Assembly: GCF_900114045.1 (NCBI RefSeq)
Contig: NZ_FORQ01000003.1
Span: forward strand, 248,001-312,000
Length of the DNA stretch: 64,000 bases
Source: Kaistella treverensis
Lineage (GTDB): Bacteria; Bacteroidota; Bacteroidia; Flavobacteriales; Weeksellaceae
Direction: 5' to 3'
Shown: positions 9,335-18,359 of the stretch, in pieces
Position numbering within the stretch: the stretch's first letter is position 1
Layout of the letters: each line of letters starts with the position of its first letter
Notes under the pieces: generated by a model
The model's database searches: none
Seen by the model: the letters and a program-made list of their open reading frames with translations, nothing else
Told to the model about the DNA's origin: nothing
Program-made: the position numbers and the translations under genes

Positions 9335-9365
9335 TTGATTTTAATCTATTTTTATCGTATTTTTG
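9335..9365 (+). promoter_or_regulatory. Predicted promoter of the integrase operon
   Basis: A TTG at 9335-9337, a 20-base gap and TATTTTTG at 9358-9365 match the Bacteroidota -33/-7 promoter form. It leaves a leader of about 100 bases before the DNA-binding protein at 9469. Confidence 0.45.
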
Positions 9366-9468
9366 TATCTTACTTGTACCGCGTTTTAAATAGTAGACAA
9401 TGTGCGTCTTATCATGTCTTAAACGGGCTTCCGATGTTTAAATGTGACAATTTACCTCTAAAACTAAT

Positions 9469-10041
9469 ATGATGGGCTTTAGTAAACTCAAAATCCCGAA
9501 GGCTTGTGAATCTTGCGAAAAACTATTTGAAGCAAAAACTGTTACTACCAGATTTTGCAGTAAATATTGTTCAGCGACGTCAATAAAAAAACAGAAACGT
9601 CTGGCTAAAGAATTAGAAGCGAGACAAACTTTGTTGGAAAAGTCCGCAATAAAGATTGCTGAAATACAGACGCGCCCATACATCTCAGTAACTGAAGCGG
9701 CTGTACTGTTCGGAATGTCAAAAGATACCGTGCATCGATTAATCAAAAACAAAAGAATTTCTGCTTACAATTTTGGTCAGAGACTAACACGGGTTTGTAA
9801 AACAGATTTGGAAGCTTTGTTTACGACAGTTGATATGCCTAAAACGGATGAAGCCGGCCGCGCAAAACCCAACTTTGAAGTTGGAAATTGCTATACGATT
9901 TCTGAGATAAGTGCAAAATTTCATGCTGATCCTGGAACCGTAAACAGCGTAATTAGAAGAAATAAAATTCCGACAAAGCAAGTTGGAAGTTTTGTGTACG
10001 TACCTAAAAATTTAATAGATAAAATTTTTGACGGAAAATGA
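9469..10041 (+). CDS. Zinc-ribbon and double HTH DNA-binding protein (excisionase-like)
   Basis: The 190-residue protein has an N-terminal four-cysteine cluster (CESCEKLF with CSKYC, residues about 13-36), then two winged-helix modules of the MerR/excisionase type: YISVTEAAVLFGMSKDTVHR (about 66-110) and YTISEISAKFHADPGTVNSV (about 143-180). It overlaps the integrase start by 4 bases (ATGA), so the two are made together. Inference: recombination directionality or expression control of the island. A second ATG directly follows the first and could be used instead. Confidence 0.8.
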   Translation: MMGFSKLKIPKACESCEKLFEAKTVTTRFCSKYCSATSIKKQKRLAKELEARQTLLEKSAIKIAEIQTRPYISVTEAAVLFGMSKDTVHRLIKNKRISAYNFGQRLTRVCKTDLEALFTTVDMPKTDEAGRAKPNFEVGNCYTISEISAKFHADPGTVNSVIRRNKIPTKQVGSFVYVPKNLIDKIFDGK

Positions 10042-11279
10042 AAGAATTATTAAAAACGAAAGTTACCGTACGATTGCGCAAAGCCGAGTTCCGAAAAGAA
10101 TGGTTCATTTATTTGGAAAGTTATCCTGTGATGATTTCAGGTAAAAATGATCCTCAAAGAATTCGCGAATATTTGAACAGGAGTGTAACCACCGTCGATT
10201 TTGACAAGAAAAGACCCGCGCGAACAACGGAAAATTCAGTTTCGTTCAAACCCAGAAGGGATGATAATGGAATTATTGTATGCAAAAGTGAAAACGACCG
10301 CGAAACAATGTTTTACGCAGATTCATTACGCAAACTGAGACAGAGAGAATACGATAACATTGAACTTTACAACGAACTTGACATAATTCAGCAGGAACAA
10401 AAAGAAAAATCTCAAGAGAATTTTCTGAGGTATTTCGAACTGCTTATTAACAAACGACATAGAAATAACTCCGAATCTATTAAGGTCAATTGGTATCGGT
10501 CGATAGAATTTCTAAAAGATTTCGGAGGTCAAATTATTACGTTCTCACAGATTGATACGAAGTTCTGTGAAAATTTCAAATCGTATTTGTTGACTGCAAA
10601 AAGTGGTAGCAATAAAGAAGCGATAATTTCTCAAAATACGGCTTCAACTTACTTTTCTGTTTTCAAAGCTGCATTAAAAGAAGCGTTTATCGATGGCTTT
10701 TTTACGACTGATATTTCGGCGAAAATAAAATCAATTCCACATGAAGAATCGAGAAGGGAATATTTAACACTGGAAGAACTGAATACTTTAGTTGAAACAC
10801 CATGCGAACTTGATGTTCTAAAACGTGCAGCGCTATTTTCTGCATTGACAGGTTTGCGACATTCCGATATTCAAAAATTGACGTGGAATGAAATAAGTAT
10901 TGAAAACAATCAAGCCAGAATAAATTTCACTCAAAAAAAGACCAAAGGTGTAGAATATATGCCGATGTCTAAACAAGCTTTACAACTTTGCGGTGAATCT
11001 GGCGGTCCAACTGATTTGGTTTTTAAAGATTTAACGAACCCAGCTTGGATTTCTCGACCACTTAAAAAATGGATTGAAAGTGCAGGAATTACCAAAAAAA
11101 TAACCTTTCACAATTTCAGACACACTTTCGCTACTTTGCAACTTTCTAGCGGAACAGATATTTATACAGTCAGTAAAATGCTTGGACATACAAATGTGAA
11201 AACTACTCAAGTTTATGCAAAAGTTGTTGATGAAAAGAAAAATACTGCATCAAAAGCAATCCTATTAAAAAACTTTTAA
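10038..11279 (+). CDS. Tyrosine recombinase / integrase of the island
   Basis: Site-specific recombinase for integration and excision. The 413-residue protein has an N-terminal arm-type DNA-binding part, a core-binding SAM-like domain (about 130-210) and a C-terminal catalytic domain with the full tyrosine-recombinase set: Arg in LTGLRHSD, Lys in QKKTKG, HNFRHTFA, LGHTNV, and nucleophile Tyr in TTQVYAK. All residues needed for activity are present. It marks the left end of the element. No tRNA gene is seen nearby, so the target is probably intergenic. Confidence 0.95.
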   Translation: MKELLKTKVTVRLRKAEFRKEWFIYLESYPVMISGKNDPQRIREYLNRSVTTVDFDKKRPARTTENSVSFKPRRDDNGIIVCKSENDRETMFYADSLRKLRQREYDNIELYNELDIIQQEQKEKSQENFLRYFELLINKRHRNNSESIKVNWYRSIEFLKDFGGQIITFSQIDTKFCENFKSYLLTAKSGSNKEAIISQNTASTYFSVFKAALKEAFIDGFFTTDISAKIKSIPHEESRREYLTLEELNTLVETPCELDVLKRAALFSALTGLRHSDIQKLTWNEISIENNQARINFTQKKTKGVEYMPMSKQALQLCGESGGPTDLVFKDLTNPAWISRPLKKWIESAGITKKITFHNFRHTFATLQLSSGTDIYTVSKMLGHTNVKTTQVYAKVVDEKKNTASKAILLKNF

Positions 11280-11280
11280 A

Positions 11281-12072
11281 ATGCAGTCTAAACATTTTTA
11301 TAATATTCTAAAGAAAATCCCTGTAGTTATAGCCTGGCTTTCTTTCGCAGCATTAGTGAGAATTTCTTTTCTTGACAAAGGAGTTGACGATTACACTGCA
11401 AATATTATTTTCTGGTGTGTCAGTGCATTAGGTGTAATACTTTATGCAATTATAGTCCTATTTCTTGATGGAATAATAGTTTTATTCAGAAAAATTTTTC
11501 CCAAAAAGAATAACTCTAAAAATCCTACTGTAGATTTTATTCAAACTGAAAATCATGAGAATATTACAATCGGGCAAAAAGAAATAATTGATGACAATAC
11601 AGCAAATCAGTTAATTGAAGATTCAAAGGAAAATATTGAGAATCAAACAATGGAAAAGGTAAATCTTGAGTCTATAAGAAAAACCCAACTTCAGCAAAAG
11701 CAACAGATTGAAAGTGAGAAATTACAAGTAGCTCTAGATTACACTCGAAATCAATTTGCATTACATTTAAAGGATGAAGATCTTGATGTACTTTGCGACG
11801 CGGTAAATTTATATTCAATAAAAGAAGATATTCTTAATAATATTTCTATTTACACAAAGGACTTAACAAATCTAGACCTTTATCACTTCGGCTGGAATAT
11901 CTGGAATCATTTCAGACCCATAAAACAGGAGGAGGTTTCAAAATTATTAAAAAATGTTTTCGTTTCGCTAGATGATATTGATTTGGAAAGTATCAAATCC
12001 CATTTGAAAGATGAACCTAAAAAAGGCATTATAAAAATTCAAGAAAACCTGGCAGACTACCAAAAGACATAA
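11281..12072 (+). CDS. Two-helix membrane protein of the island, function unknown
   Basis: The 263-residue protein has two membrane helices near the N-terminus (about 13-30 and 40-68) and then a long, charged cytoplasmic part with a likely coiled coil around residues 125-160 and a mixed helical C-terminal domain. It starts 1 base after the integrase stop, so it belongs to the integrase operon. I do not recognise the family. The operon is closed by an unusually long hairpin. Confidence 0.75.
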   Translation: MQSKHFYNILKKIPVVIAWLSFAALVRISFLDKGVDDYTANIIFWCVSALGVILYAIIVLFLDGIIVLFRKIFPKKNNSKNPTVDFIQTENHENITIGQKEIIDDNTANQLIEDSKENIENQTMEKVNLESIRKTQLQQKQQIESEKLQVALDYTRNQFALHLKDEDLDVLCDAVNLYSIKEDILNNISIYTKDLTNLDLYHFGWNIWNHFRPIKQEEVSKLLKNVFVSLDDIDLESIKSHLKDEPKKGIIKIQENLADYQKT

Positions 12073-12097
12073 AAAATCACAAAACGTAGTGTATTTT

Positions 12098-12154
12098 AAG
12101 TGATTCCTCTGTGATTGCGTGTTTACGGCCATCACAGAGGAATCACTTTTTTTC
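12098..12154 (+). terminator. Long perfect hairpin, probable terminator of the integrase operon
   Basis: Arms 12098-12115 and 12131-12148 are an exact 18-base inverted repeat starting AAGTGATTCC, with a 15-base loop, followed by a T-rich run. The T run points to termination, although the stem is longer than most terminators and lies next to the replication genes. Confidence 0.65.
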
Positions 12155-12184
12155 TTTGCACCATAACAATCAAAAACAACAGTT

Positions 12185-12562
12185 ATGGAGAGTAATGAAA
12201 TCTCATTCGAAAATCTGCCAAAAGCAGTGGCGCATCTGGTCAGCGAAATTGCTATAATAAAACTTTTGGTAGAAGTAAAGCAACCACAGCAAGTTCCTCA
12301 AAAAAGAATTCCAATAGATATAACGGAAGCCTGCCAAATTATCGGGAAAGCCAAACCTACCGTTTATACTCTTGTACGGAAAAGATTAATCCCCTGCTAT
12401 AAAAATGGCAAGAAACTCTATTTTTTCGAGGACGAACTATTGGAGTGGATTTCCAAAGGAAGAAAGAAAACTTTGCAGGAAATCGAATCTGAAGCAACTG
12501 CAGATTTCAAAAAGAATTTTAGAAAAACTTCAGCAGAATTTAATCTAAAATCCCAATCATGA
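12185..12562 (+). CDS. Helix-turn-helix (excisionase-type) protein
   Basis: The 125-residue protein has a coiled N-terminus and a central winged helix of the MerR/excisionase class, with IDITEACQIIGKAKPTVYTL and the wing YKNGKKLYFFEDELLEWI (about residues 45-95). Proteins of this kind commonly lead the replication/mobilisation operons of Bacteroidota mobile elements. It overlaps the next gene by 4 bases. Probable role: control of the helicase gene or origin binding. Confidence 0.8.
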   Translation: MESNEISFENLPKAVAHLVSEIAIIKLLVEVKQPQQVPQKRIPIDITEACQIIGKAKPTVYTLVRKRLIPCYKNGKKLYFFEDELLEWISKGRKKTLQEIESEATADFKKNFRKTSAEFNLKSQS

Positions 12563-13797
12563 GCACAGAAATTCCTTACTTAAGAGTAGGAACTTCCTAC
12601 TACAAAACCATAGAAAAACCGTTGATTTCTGGCGATAAGATTTCGATTTTAGTACGCTGGAATCGGGAAACAATTGTGAGCGACCACGGAAAAACATACG
12701 TTTCGAGCGTTCCTAAATTTGATGGATTTTGCTGTATTCCAAACCATTTGAATTATCAACAAGTAATTGAAGGATTCTACAATGTGTACAATGAAATGCC
12801 TTTTCAACCAAATGATGAAAAAGCAGACCTTCAATCAATATCAGAAAAAATTCCTTTTTCCCTGAATTTTATGGAGCATATTTTCGGAGAGCAGATAGAA
12901 TTAGGATTGGACTATTTAAAAATATTACTTCTATATCCCACGCAAATCCTTCCGATACTCTGTCTGGTCAGCAAAGAAAGAGTGACCGGAAAAACAACAT
13001 TTATAAAATGGCTCAAATGTATTTTCGGATTGAATATGACCTACATAAAAGGAGATTCGTTTGGAAGTCAGTTTAACGCAGATTGGACCTCTATGCTAAT
13101 TGTGGCAATTGATGAAGTTTTCTTTGATAAAAAAGAGATTACTGAACGTTTAAAATATCTTTCCACCACAGATAAAGATAAAAAAGAAGCGAAAGGAAAA
13201 GACCGGGAGGAAGTCGATTTTTTTGCGAAGTTTATTCTATGTTCCAACAATGAAGATAATTTTATTCAGATTGATGAAAACGAAGTTCGGTTCTGGATTC
13301 TAAAAATCAAACCAATCAAATCTGAAAGAACTGAATTTCTACGCGATCTTAATGCTGAAATACCTTACTTTTTAAACTACTTGATTCAAAGACCATTTCA
13401 CAGCCAGAAGAAAACACGAATGTGGTTTACTCACACGGAACTACACACAACTGCTTTGCAGAAATTAGTTTGGAAAAATAATAACAAACTAGAATCCCGG
13501 ATCATTGAATTTCTGTTTGAATTTTTTGAAAGTGTAGAAGACCCGGAAATAAATGCTGTCCCGCAAGATATTTTGAATATGCTCAATAAAATGTTCAAAA
13601 ACAGTTACTGGACCATCAATGATGTTCGAAAATTATTAAAGGAAATCTGGAAACTAGAGCCGCAAAAAAATTCTTTGGCTTACATCAAATACGACATGGA
13701 TTATGGCGGAAGTTTTTATCAACAAAATAAACTGGGACGCTATTTTACCATAAAAAGAAATTTTATATCTCAAAAATTTGATGAAATGATGAGTTAG
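12559..13797 (+). CDS. Primase-helicase-like SF3/P-loop ATPase of the element
   Basis: The 412-residue protein resembles the primase-helicase family proteins (DUF5906-like) of Bacteroidota elements. A P-loop lies at about residues 140-152 (SKERVTGKTTFIKW), Walker B at about 177-186 (MLIVAIDEVFF) and a sensor segment FAKFILCSNNEDNF at about 221-235. A C-terminal winged-helix-like part follows. Inferred role: unwinding or initiation for the excised circular form. It directly precedes the iteron-like region, whose motif also appears at the 3' end of this gene. Confidence 0.8.
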   Translation: MSTEIPYLRVGTSYYKTIEKPLISGDKISILVRWNRETIVSDHGKTYVSSVPKFDGFCCIPNHLNYQQVIEGFYNVYNEMPFQPNDEKADLQSISEKIPFSLNFMEHIFGEQIELGLDYLKILLLYPTQILPILCLVSKERVTGKTTFIKWLKCIFGLNMTYIKGDSFGSQFNADWTSMLIVAIDEVFFDKKEITERLKYLSTTDKDKKEAKGKDREEVDFFAKFILCSNNEDNFIQIDENEVRFWILKIKPIKSERTEFLRDLNAEIPYFLNYLIQRPFHSQKKTRMWFTHTELHTTALQKLVWKNNNKLESRIIEFLFEFFESVEDPEINAVPQDILNMLNKMFKNSYWTINDVRKLLKEIWKLEPQKNSLAYIKYDMDYGGSFYQQNKLGRYFTIKRNFISQKFDEMMS

Positions 13798-13829
13798 TTG
13801 ATAATGAAAAGAAAATCAATTAGTTACTA

Positions 13830-13983
13830 CTCATCAAAAGCCTCATCAAATTTCTATATCGTCTTTTTTGATGAGAGTTTGATGAGTGAAAAAATACAGG
13901 TTTGATGAGACGATGAGCGTTTGATGAGTGATTAACTTTCTGTTAAACAAATAGATACAACCTTTCCTCATCAATTCATCAAA
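13830..13983. repeat. Iteron-like TTTGATGAG array, candidate replication origin
   Basis: TTTGATGAG occurs directly at 13867, 13878, 13901 and 13920, with a shorter GATGAG at 13912. Inverted copies (CTCATCAAA type) lie at 13830, 13842 and 13967, and TTCATCAAA at 13975. The array fills the 221-base gap between the helicase and primase genes, where an origin of an excised element would be expected. An operator array is the alternative. Confidence 0.55.
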
Positions 13984-14018
13984 TTTTTCCCCAAACTCAA
14001 CCCCTAAACTTTACAGCA

Positions 14019-14882
14019 ATGAACTGCACACAATTTAACAAAATTTCGGTGGAAGAAGTCCTGCAATCTCTTGGACATTTTCCTACAAAACAAAATGAAA
14101 AAGAAGCGTGGTTTATAAATCCGTTTTCCAAAGAAAACAACGCCTCTTTTAAAATTAATAAAAACCTCAATTATTGGTATTTATTTTCAGAAGGAATTGG
14201 TGGAAACAATATTGATTTTATGAAGAAATATTTAAACACTTCCATATCTGAAGTTTTAAACTGGGCAGAAAATCAGAATTTTTCTTCTTTTCACCAGCAA
14301 ACAAAAAATAAGAAATTATTCAATCTTCCTAAAACTTATGAAATATTAGAGGTGAAAGATATTCACCATCCTGCATTAATTCAATATTTGAAAAGCAGAA
14401 AAGTAGAAGATCAAAAGTACTTGATTCAGGAAATTCATTATCAAATGAATGATAAAAAATATTTTGGAATTTGTTTTAAAAATGATTCCGATGGATATGA
14501 AATTCGCAATGCTTATTCTAAAATTAGTTTGGGCAAAAAAGACATTACCATCATAAAAAATAACTCAAAATCGCTTCGGATTTTTGAAGGCTTTTTTGAT
14601 TTTCTCTCCTTTAAAAATATTGAAAAATCATTAGAAAATGAACCTTCAGATTACATGATTTTGAATTCAGTTTCGATGATTCATAAGATTAAAAATTCAC
14701 TTGAAAATTATGAAAAAATAGACCTCTATTTTGATAATGACGAAGCAGGAAATTGCGCCGTTGAAATCATCAAAAATGAAAGAATTGAAGCAGAAGATTG
14801 TAGGGTTTTGTATTCCGATTTTAAGGATTTAAATGATTGGTTGATTCATAAAATCCACAAAATGATAATCTACAATCGTTAA
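14019..14882 (+). CDS. TOPRIM-domain primase-like protein
   Basis: The 287-residue protein looks like a small mobilisable-element primase. The N-terminus (about 1-80) resembles a DnaG-type domain but the CHC2 zinc cysteines are missing. A TOPRIM domain follows with Glu in LRIFEGFFDF (about 190-199) and the acidic motif DLYFDNDEAG (about 235-244). Expected role: priming of complementary-strand synthesis for the transferred or excised form. It follows the iteron-like array and precedes the mobilisation genes. Confidence 0.8.
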   Translation: MNCTQFNKISVEEVLQSLGHFPTKQNEKEAWFINPFSKENNASFKINKNLNYWYLFSEGIGGNNIDFMKKYLNTSISEVLNWAENQNFSSFHQQTKNKKLFNLPKTYEILEVKDIHHPALIQYLKSRKVEDQKYLIQEIHYQMNDKKYFGICFKNDSDGYEIRNAYSKISLGKKDITIIKNNSKSLRIFEGFFDFLSFKNIEKSLENEPSDYMILNSVSMIHKIKNSLENYEKIDLYFDNDEAGNCAVEIIKNERIEAEDCRVLYSDFKDLNDWLIHKIHKMIIYNR

Positions 14883-15082
14883 ATAGAAGGAGGTATTAGC
14901 ATAAAAGAAACAATAAAAGGCCTGCGTAAAAAGGTGACGGTCAAAATATGGTTAGAAGGTAGTGCAAAAAGTACCCATTGTTTACAATAAGCGTTTCACG
15001 CTTTTTATAAAACTGGGATTTTTGATTTCTTCCTATCGTCAGAAATACAATTTACAGTAAATAACAAAATAAAAATTAAAAC
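14883..15082. other. Gap before mobA, candidate oriT
   Basis: This 200-base gap lies between the primase and the MobA-like gene, where related elements usually carry oriT. It contains small imperfect inverted segments (for example GCGTTTCACGC near 14990) but no clear nick-site consensus that I can name. Confidence 0.25.
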
Positions 15083-15541
15083 ATGAAAGAAGATTTTTTT
15101 AAAAAATTTGTGCAAAAAGCAACACAGGAAAATGAGCAAAAATTGAATGCTGAAAAAAGAAAAAATCACTTCAAAGATTTAGGTCGAAGAGGTGGTTTGA
15201 AAAAGAAATCTGATCCACAATTAACGAGAATAATTTCCTTTAGGATGACTGAAAGTGAATATCAGATTGAGTTAAAAAAAGCCGAGAAAGCAAAGTTGAA
15301 ATTATCAACTTTTGCCCGAATGGTTTACCATGGAAAAGTGCTGAAAATTGACGAATTTAAAACCGATGAAATTTTGTTGGAATACGGAAATAATTTTAAA
15401 AGAATTAAAAATTTACTGCGCCACAGAGAATGGAATGTTTTCTCAAATAAAAAGAAAATTATTGTTGAGATCGAAGAAATAATCGAACTCATTCGTCAGT
15501 ATTTATATTTTAAAAACAATCAAAAAATAGCGGATGAATAA
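15083..15541 (+). CDS. MobA-like relaxosome accessory protein
   Basis: The 152-residue basic protein has a LGRRGGLKKKSDP segment followed by RIISFRMTESEYQ (about residues 50-62), a ribbon-helix-helix-like start typical of plasmid mobilisation proteins of the MobA/MobC group in Bacteroidota. The rest is helical. It overlaps the relaxase gene by 8 bases, so the two are co-translated. Role: oriT binding and relaxase loading. Confidence 0.8.
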   Translation: MKEDFFKKFVQKATQENEQKLNAEKRKNHFKDLGRRGGLKKKSDPQLTRIISFRMTESEYQIELKKAEKAKLKLSTFARMVYHGKVLKIDEFKTDEILLEYGNNFKRIKNLLRHREWNVFSNKKKIIVEIEEIIELIRQYLYFKNNQKIADE

Positions 15542-16682
15542 TTCAGCAACTACCAGAATGATCTCTAAAATTGCGCTGGAATATAATGGGAACGATAAAG
15601 GAATGGCAATCGCTGCTGCATCTAATTTCCTTTTAAGCAGCAATCCAGAACAACAATACCAGGAAATGAAAACTGTAGCCGACAGAAATTCAAAAGTGAA
15701 AAAGTGGGCTTTAACTGGATATATTTCTCCACCTACTGAAAACACAAAGCAATTATCAGATGAAGAATTAACTGAAATTTCAATTGAAGCATTGCAGAAG
15801 ATTGGAGTTACAGATAGCAATCAATACCGCTTGGATATCCACAACAGCACAAAACAAAAACACATTCATTTTGTGGTCAATAGAATGAATATTCATGGAA
15901 AATGTACGGTAAAATCACGTAAAATTGGTGAAAGATTCGGTGAAGCAGTCCGCCAAATTTGTCAGGAACGAAATCTGAAAACGGATGTAGAAATTGGAAT
16001 TGAAAAGAAAGCAGAAATGCTGAAAAATCTTAATCAGAGTTTGAAGTGCTCCAATAATTTTGATGAATTAATTTCAGAAATGAGGAAAAGAGGCTTTTTA
16101 ACTGAACTTTCTAAAAATGAAAAAATTGGAATTTCGGGAATGCGAATCATTTTGGAGAGCGACATCAATCATCAAACCGAACGACAATACAAACCGGGTT
16201 ATAAACTTTCAGAAATAACATCAAGTCTAAAAATAGCGGAGATCAAAAGTGTTTTTGATTTAAAAAATATTGTGAAACAAGAATTAAAAGCGTCTTCAAG
16301 TTTGAAAGAACTTCGGGATAATCTGTATCGGCAAGGATGGGCGATGAAAGTTCAGTATAAAAAAGAATTCCGACCCAATCAAATTAATCAAGTTCATGAT
16401 ATCTGGATCAAAAGAGTTGCGACCACAACTTCCAATCAGCAGAAAAATGGTTTCTTTTACGATAAATACAATGGGTTTTCTCTTTCTGCAATTGGTGGCA
16501 ATTTTCAAAACATTGAAAAATTAATAAATGCTACCGCACAATCATCAGTTTTTCCTGCCAGTAGCACGAATGAAAATGTATTAGAAATTGCTTTGGAAAC
16601 AGTTGAAGAAATCCTAAAACCAAATTACGTTTCACCAGCGGAAGATGAATGGTGGAAAAAGAAGAAAAAATTTAATCGATAA
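15534..16682 (+). CDS. mobB: Relaxase / mobilisation nuclease (MobB-like)
   Basis: Nicks oriT and carries the strand in conjugative mobilisation. The 382-residue protein has the relaxase histidine motif KHIHFVVNRMN at about residues 107-117, preceded by RLDIHNSTKQ, as in the PF03432 family. The N-terminal region MISKIALEYN lacks an obvious Tyr of the usual kind, so the nucleophile cannot be named. With no type IV secretion genes in the window, the element would need a helper conjugation machine. Confidence 0.88.
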   Translation: MNNSATTRMISKIALEYNGNDKGMAIAAASNFLLSSNPEQQYQEMKTVADRNSKVKKWALTGYISPPTENTKQLSDEELTEISIEALQKIGVTDSNQYRLDIHNSTKQKHIHFVVNRMNIHGKCTVKSRKIGERFGEAVRQICQERNLKTDVEIGIEKKAEMLKNLNQSLKCSNNFDELISEMRKRGFLTELSKNEKIGISGMRIILESDINHQTERQYKPGYKLSEITSSLKIAEIKSVFDLKNIVKQELKASSSLKELRDNLYRQGWAMKVQYKKEFRPNQINQVHDIWIKRVATTTSNQQKNGFFYDKYNGFSLSAIGGNFQNIEKLINATAQSSVFPASSTNENVLEIALETVEEILKPNYVSPAEDEWWKKKKKFNR

Positions 16683-16693
16683 AAAAATATAAA

Positions 16694-17344
16694 ATGGAAA
16701 ACAATAATCAAATTGAAGAATCAAAATCTGATGGATTTGAACTTTTAGAAAATGTAATCAGATCGAACGAAGAGAATATAAAATCAAATAATAGTAGAAT
16801 TGAAATTTATTCAAAATTAGCATTTGCGTTGGAAGATCACTTAACTATCATGGGTCAGACTCAATTAGATTTTGAAGCGGTTGGCGAGACATATCAAGAT
16901 GCAATGAAATTTCATGAATTAGAATCTGTAAAAAAAACTGAATTCTTAAAAAATATTCCGACCAAAATCGAAGCGGTTCTTTCGCCAGAAACAGTAGAAG
17001 ATTTTGAGAAGATAAATTCAAAAATGAAAGAAATGAAAATCTTAACATGGTCCGGATTGGGAACGATGATTTTAGGAATTTTGATTTTAGTTATTTCTAT
17101 CAATTTTGCTACGAACTGGTATAAAGAAAGCATTAAAGCGAAAAGTGAACTTCGTGCAAATATATTAAGTGAAATTGCTGGTGAAGGGAAAAAAATCTAT
17201 GATAAAAATGAGGTGAAAGCTTTGAGTGAAAATACTAAATTGATGCAATTATGGATAAAGAATAATCCTAAAAAGGCGGAAGATTTTTTGCGGTTTAAGG
17301 ATGGGTATGATGCGAAAAATACTACGGAAAGAGAGAGTGAGTAA
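16694..17344 (+). CDS. MbpC-like mobilisation-linked membrane protein
   Basis: The 216-residue protein has a long charged helical N-terminus, one membrane helix at about residues 115-137 (MKILTWSGLGTMILGILILV) and a helical C-terminal tail. It starts 11 bases after the relaxase gene, so it is the third gene of the mobA-mobB operon; similar one-helix proteins occupy this slot in other Bacteroidota mobilisable elements. Function unknown; a membrane link for the relaxosome is a guess. Confidence 0.7.
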   Translation: MENNNQIEESKSDGFELLENVIRSNEENIKSNNSRIEIYSKLAFALEDHLTIMGQTQLDFEAVGETYQDAMKFHELESVKKTEFLKNIPTKIEAVLSPETVEDFEKINSKMKEMKILTWSGLGTMILGILILVISINFATNWYKESIKAKSELRANILSEIAGEGKKIYDKNEVKALSENTKLMQLWIKNNPKKAEDFLRFKDGYDAKNTTERESE

Positions 17345-17371
17345 TTACATGAATTTTAATTTTGATGTTCG

Positions 17372-17416
17372 AAATGTCCAGTTTTTTAATTAAAAAACTG
17401 GACATTTTTATTATAT
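17372..17416. terminator. Perfect 36-base palindrome, bidirectional terminator
   Basis: Bases 17372-17407 are an exact palindrome (AAATGTCCAGTTTTTTAA and its complement) followed by a T/A-rich tail. It closes the mobilisation operon. Confidence 0.8.
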
Positions 17417-17434
17417 TTATTTTTTAATGATTCA

Positions 17435-18080
17435 ATGAAAACAGCTGATTACCTAGCATATACTATAAATCGCCTTTCTAAAGGTTATGTGTTCACTCAT
17501 GATGATATTTTTAATGAGGTCAATAATAACGAAGCACTTATAAAGGCATTGAATAGGATGGCGGGTTTGGGGAATTTTGAAAAACTTTCACAAGGGAAAT
17601 ATTACAAACCTGAACTGGCTATCTAACGTGATTAAGCATCTACGACCAATTGGGATTTACAACCCAAGTAAGCAATACCATTCAAATCGGGAAAAATGAG
17701 ATTCGACCTCCATTAGAAAGAGGAAGATATTCTATTTCTTTTGTGAAACAAAAAAACACGATTAATAAAGAAAATATTAATTCCTTGCAATTGCTTGATG
17801 TTTTAAGATTTATTAATAAAACCCCAGATACAAATATATAAAATACACTTAAAAGATTTATTGAAATATTAAAATGTAAGAACTCTAAAAAAATTATAAT
17901 TTGCAGAAACTAGCCTTGAAATACCAACCTTCTGTCAGAGCATTATTGGGAGCAATACTAGAGCATATTAATTTGGATGATATAAAATTATTAAAAAACT
18001 CACTTAATCCTATCACGAAATATAATTTTAAAGCTGCTGATAAAGTCCTGAGTACGACTGAAAAATGGAATATCAAATGA
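17435..18080 (+). pseudogene. Decayed AbiEi-like (DUF6088) antitoxin gene
   Basis: Three pieces in shifting frames read as one DUF6088-type antitoxin: 17435-17626 (MKTADYLAYTINRLSKGYV...), 17650-17841 (GFTTQVSNTIQIGKNEIRPP...) and about 17903-18080 (LALKYQPSVRALLGAILEHI..., ending WNIK). The pieces are in the family's order, but stops and frameshifts separate them. An intact relative lies 12 kb further on in the same island. Recognition is from memory of the family, so the fine breakpoints are uncertain. Confidence 0.65.
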
Positions 18081-18251
18081 ATTTGAACGAAAACAAAACG
18101 CTATTTAATCAAGCATGAGATTGAGCCGATATATATTTAATTTTTTAGAAAATTAGTTTGTAGAAAATTCCCCGATGCCAAAGAAATGCTTCGAATACTC
18201 GGAATAGTGAATGATAGATTGCAAAATATTTTTTGGAATCTTCCTAAATAA
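18077..18251 (+). pseudogene. Remnant of an AbiEii-like toxin gene
   Basis: Overlapping the antitoxin relic, a frame starting MNLNENKTLFNQA looks like the N-terminus of an AbiEii-type nucleotidyltransferase toxin and stops after 13 codons. A further open stretch (KFPDAKEMLRILGIVNDRLQ, ending WNLPK) at about 18168-18251 could be its C-terminus. The catalytic core is missing, so the toxin appears lost by internal deletion. Confidence 0.4.
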
Positions 18252-18312
18252 TGTGAATTTTAGAAAACAGCAAATAAGATTAAAATCAATCTATTTTTAC
18301 ACTGAATTTTGA

Positions 18313-18320
18313 TATATTTG
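18313..18320 (+). promoter_or_regulatory. Predicted -7 element for the type I R-M operon
   Basis: TATATTTG matches TAnnTTTG, 40 bases before the HTH gene that opens the hsd operon. No clear -33 element is visible. Confidence 0.45.
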
Positions 18321-18359
18321 AAGTGAAAATATTATTTTTATATAAGAGCACTTAATCAT

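Noticed and set aside
13830-13983. Short repeats considered as a small CRISPR array
   Set aside because: The repeat is only 9 bases, spacing is irregular and both orientations occur; no cas genes are near.
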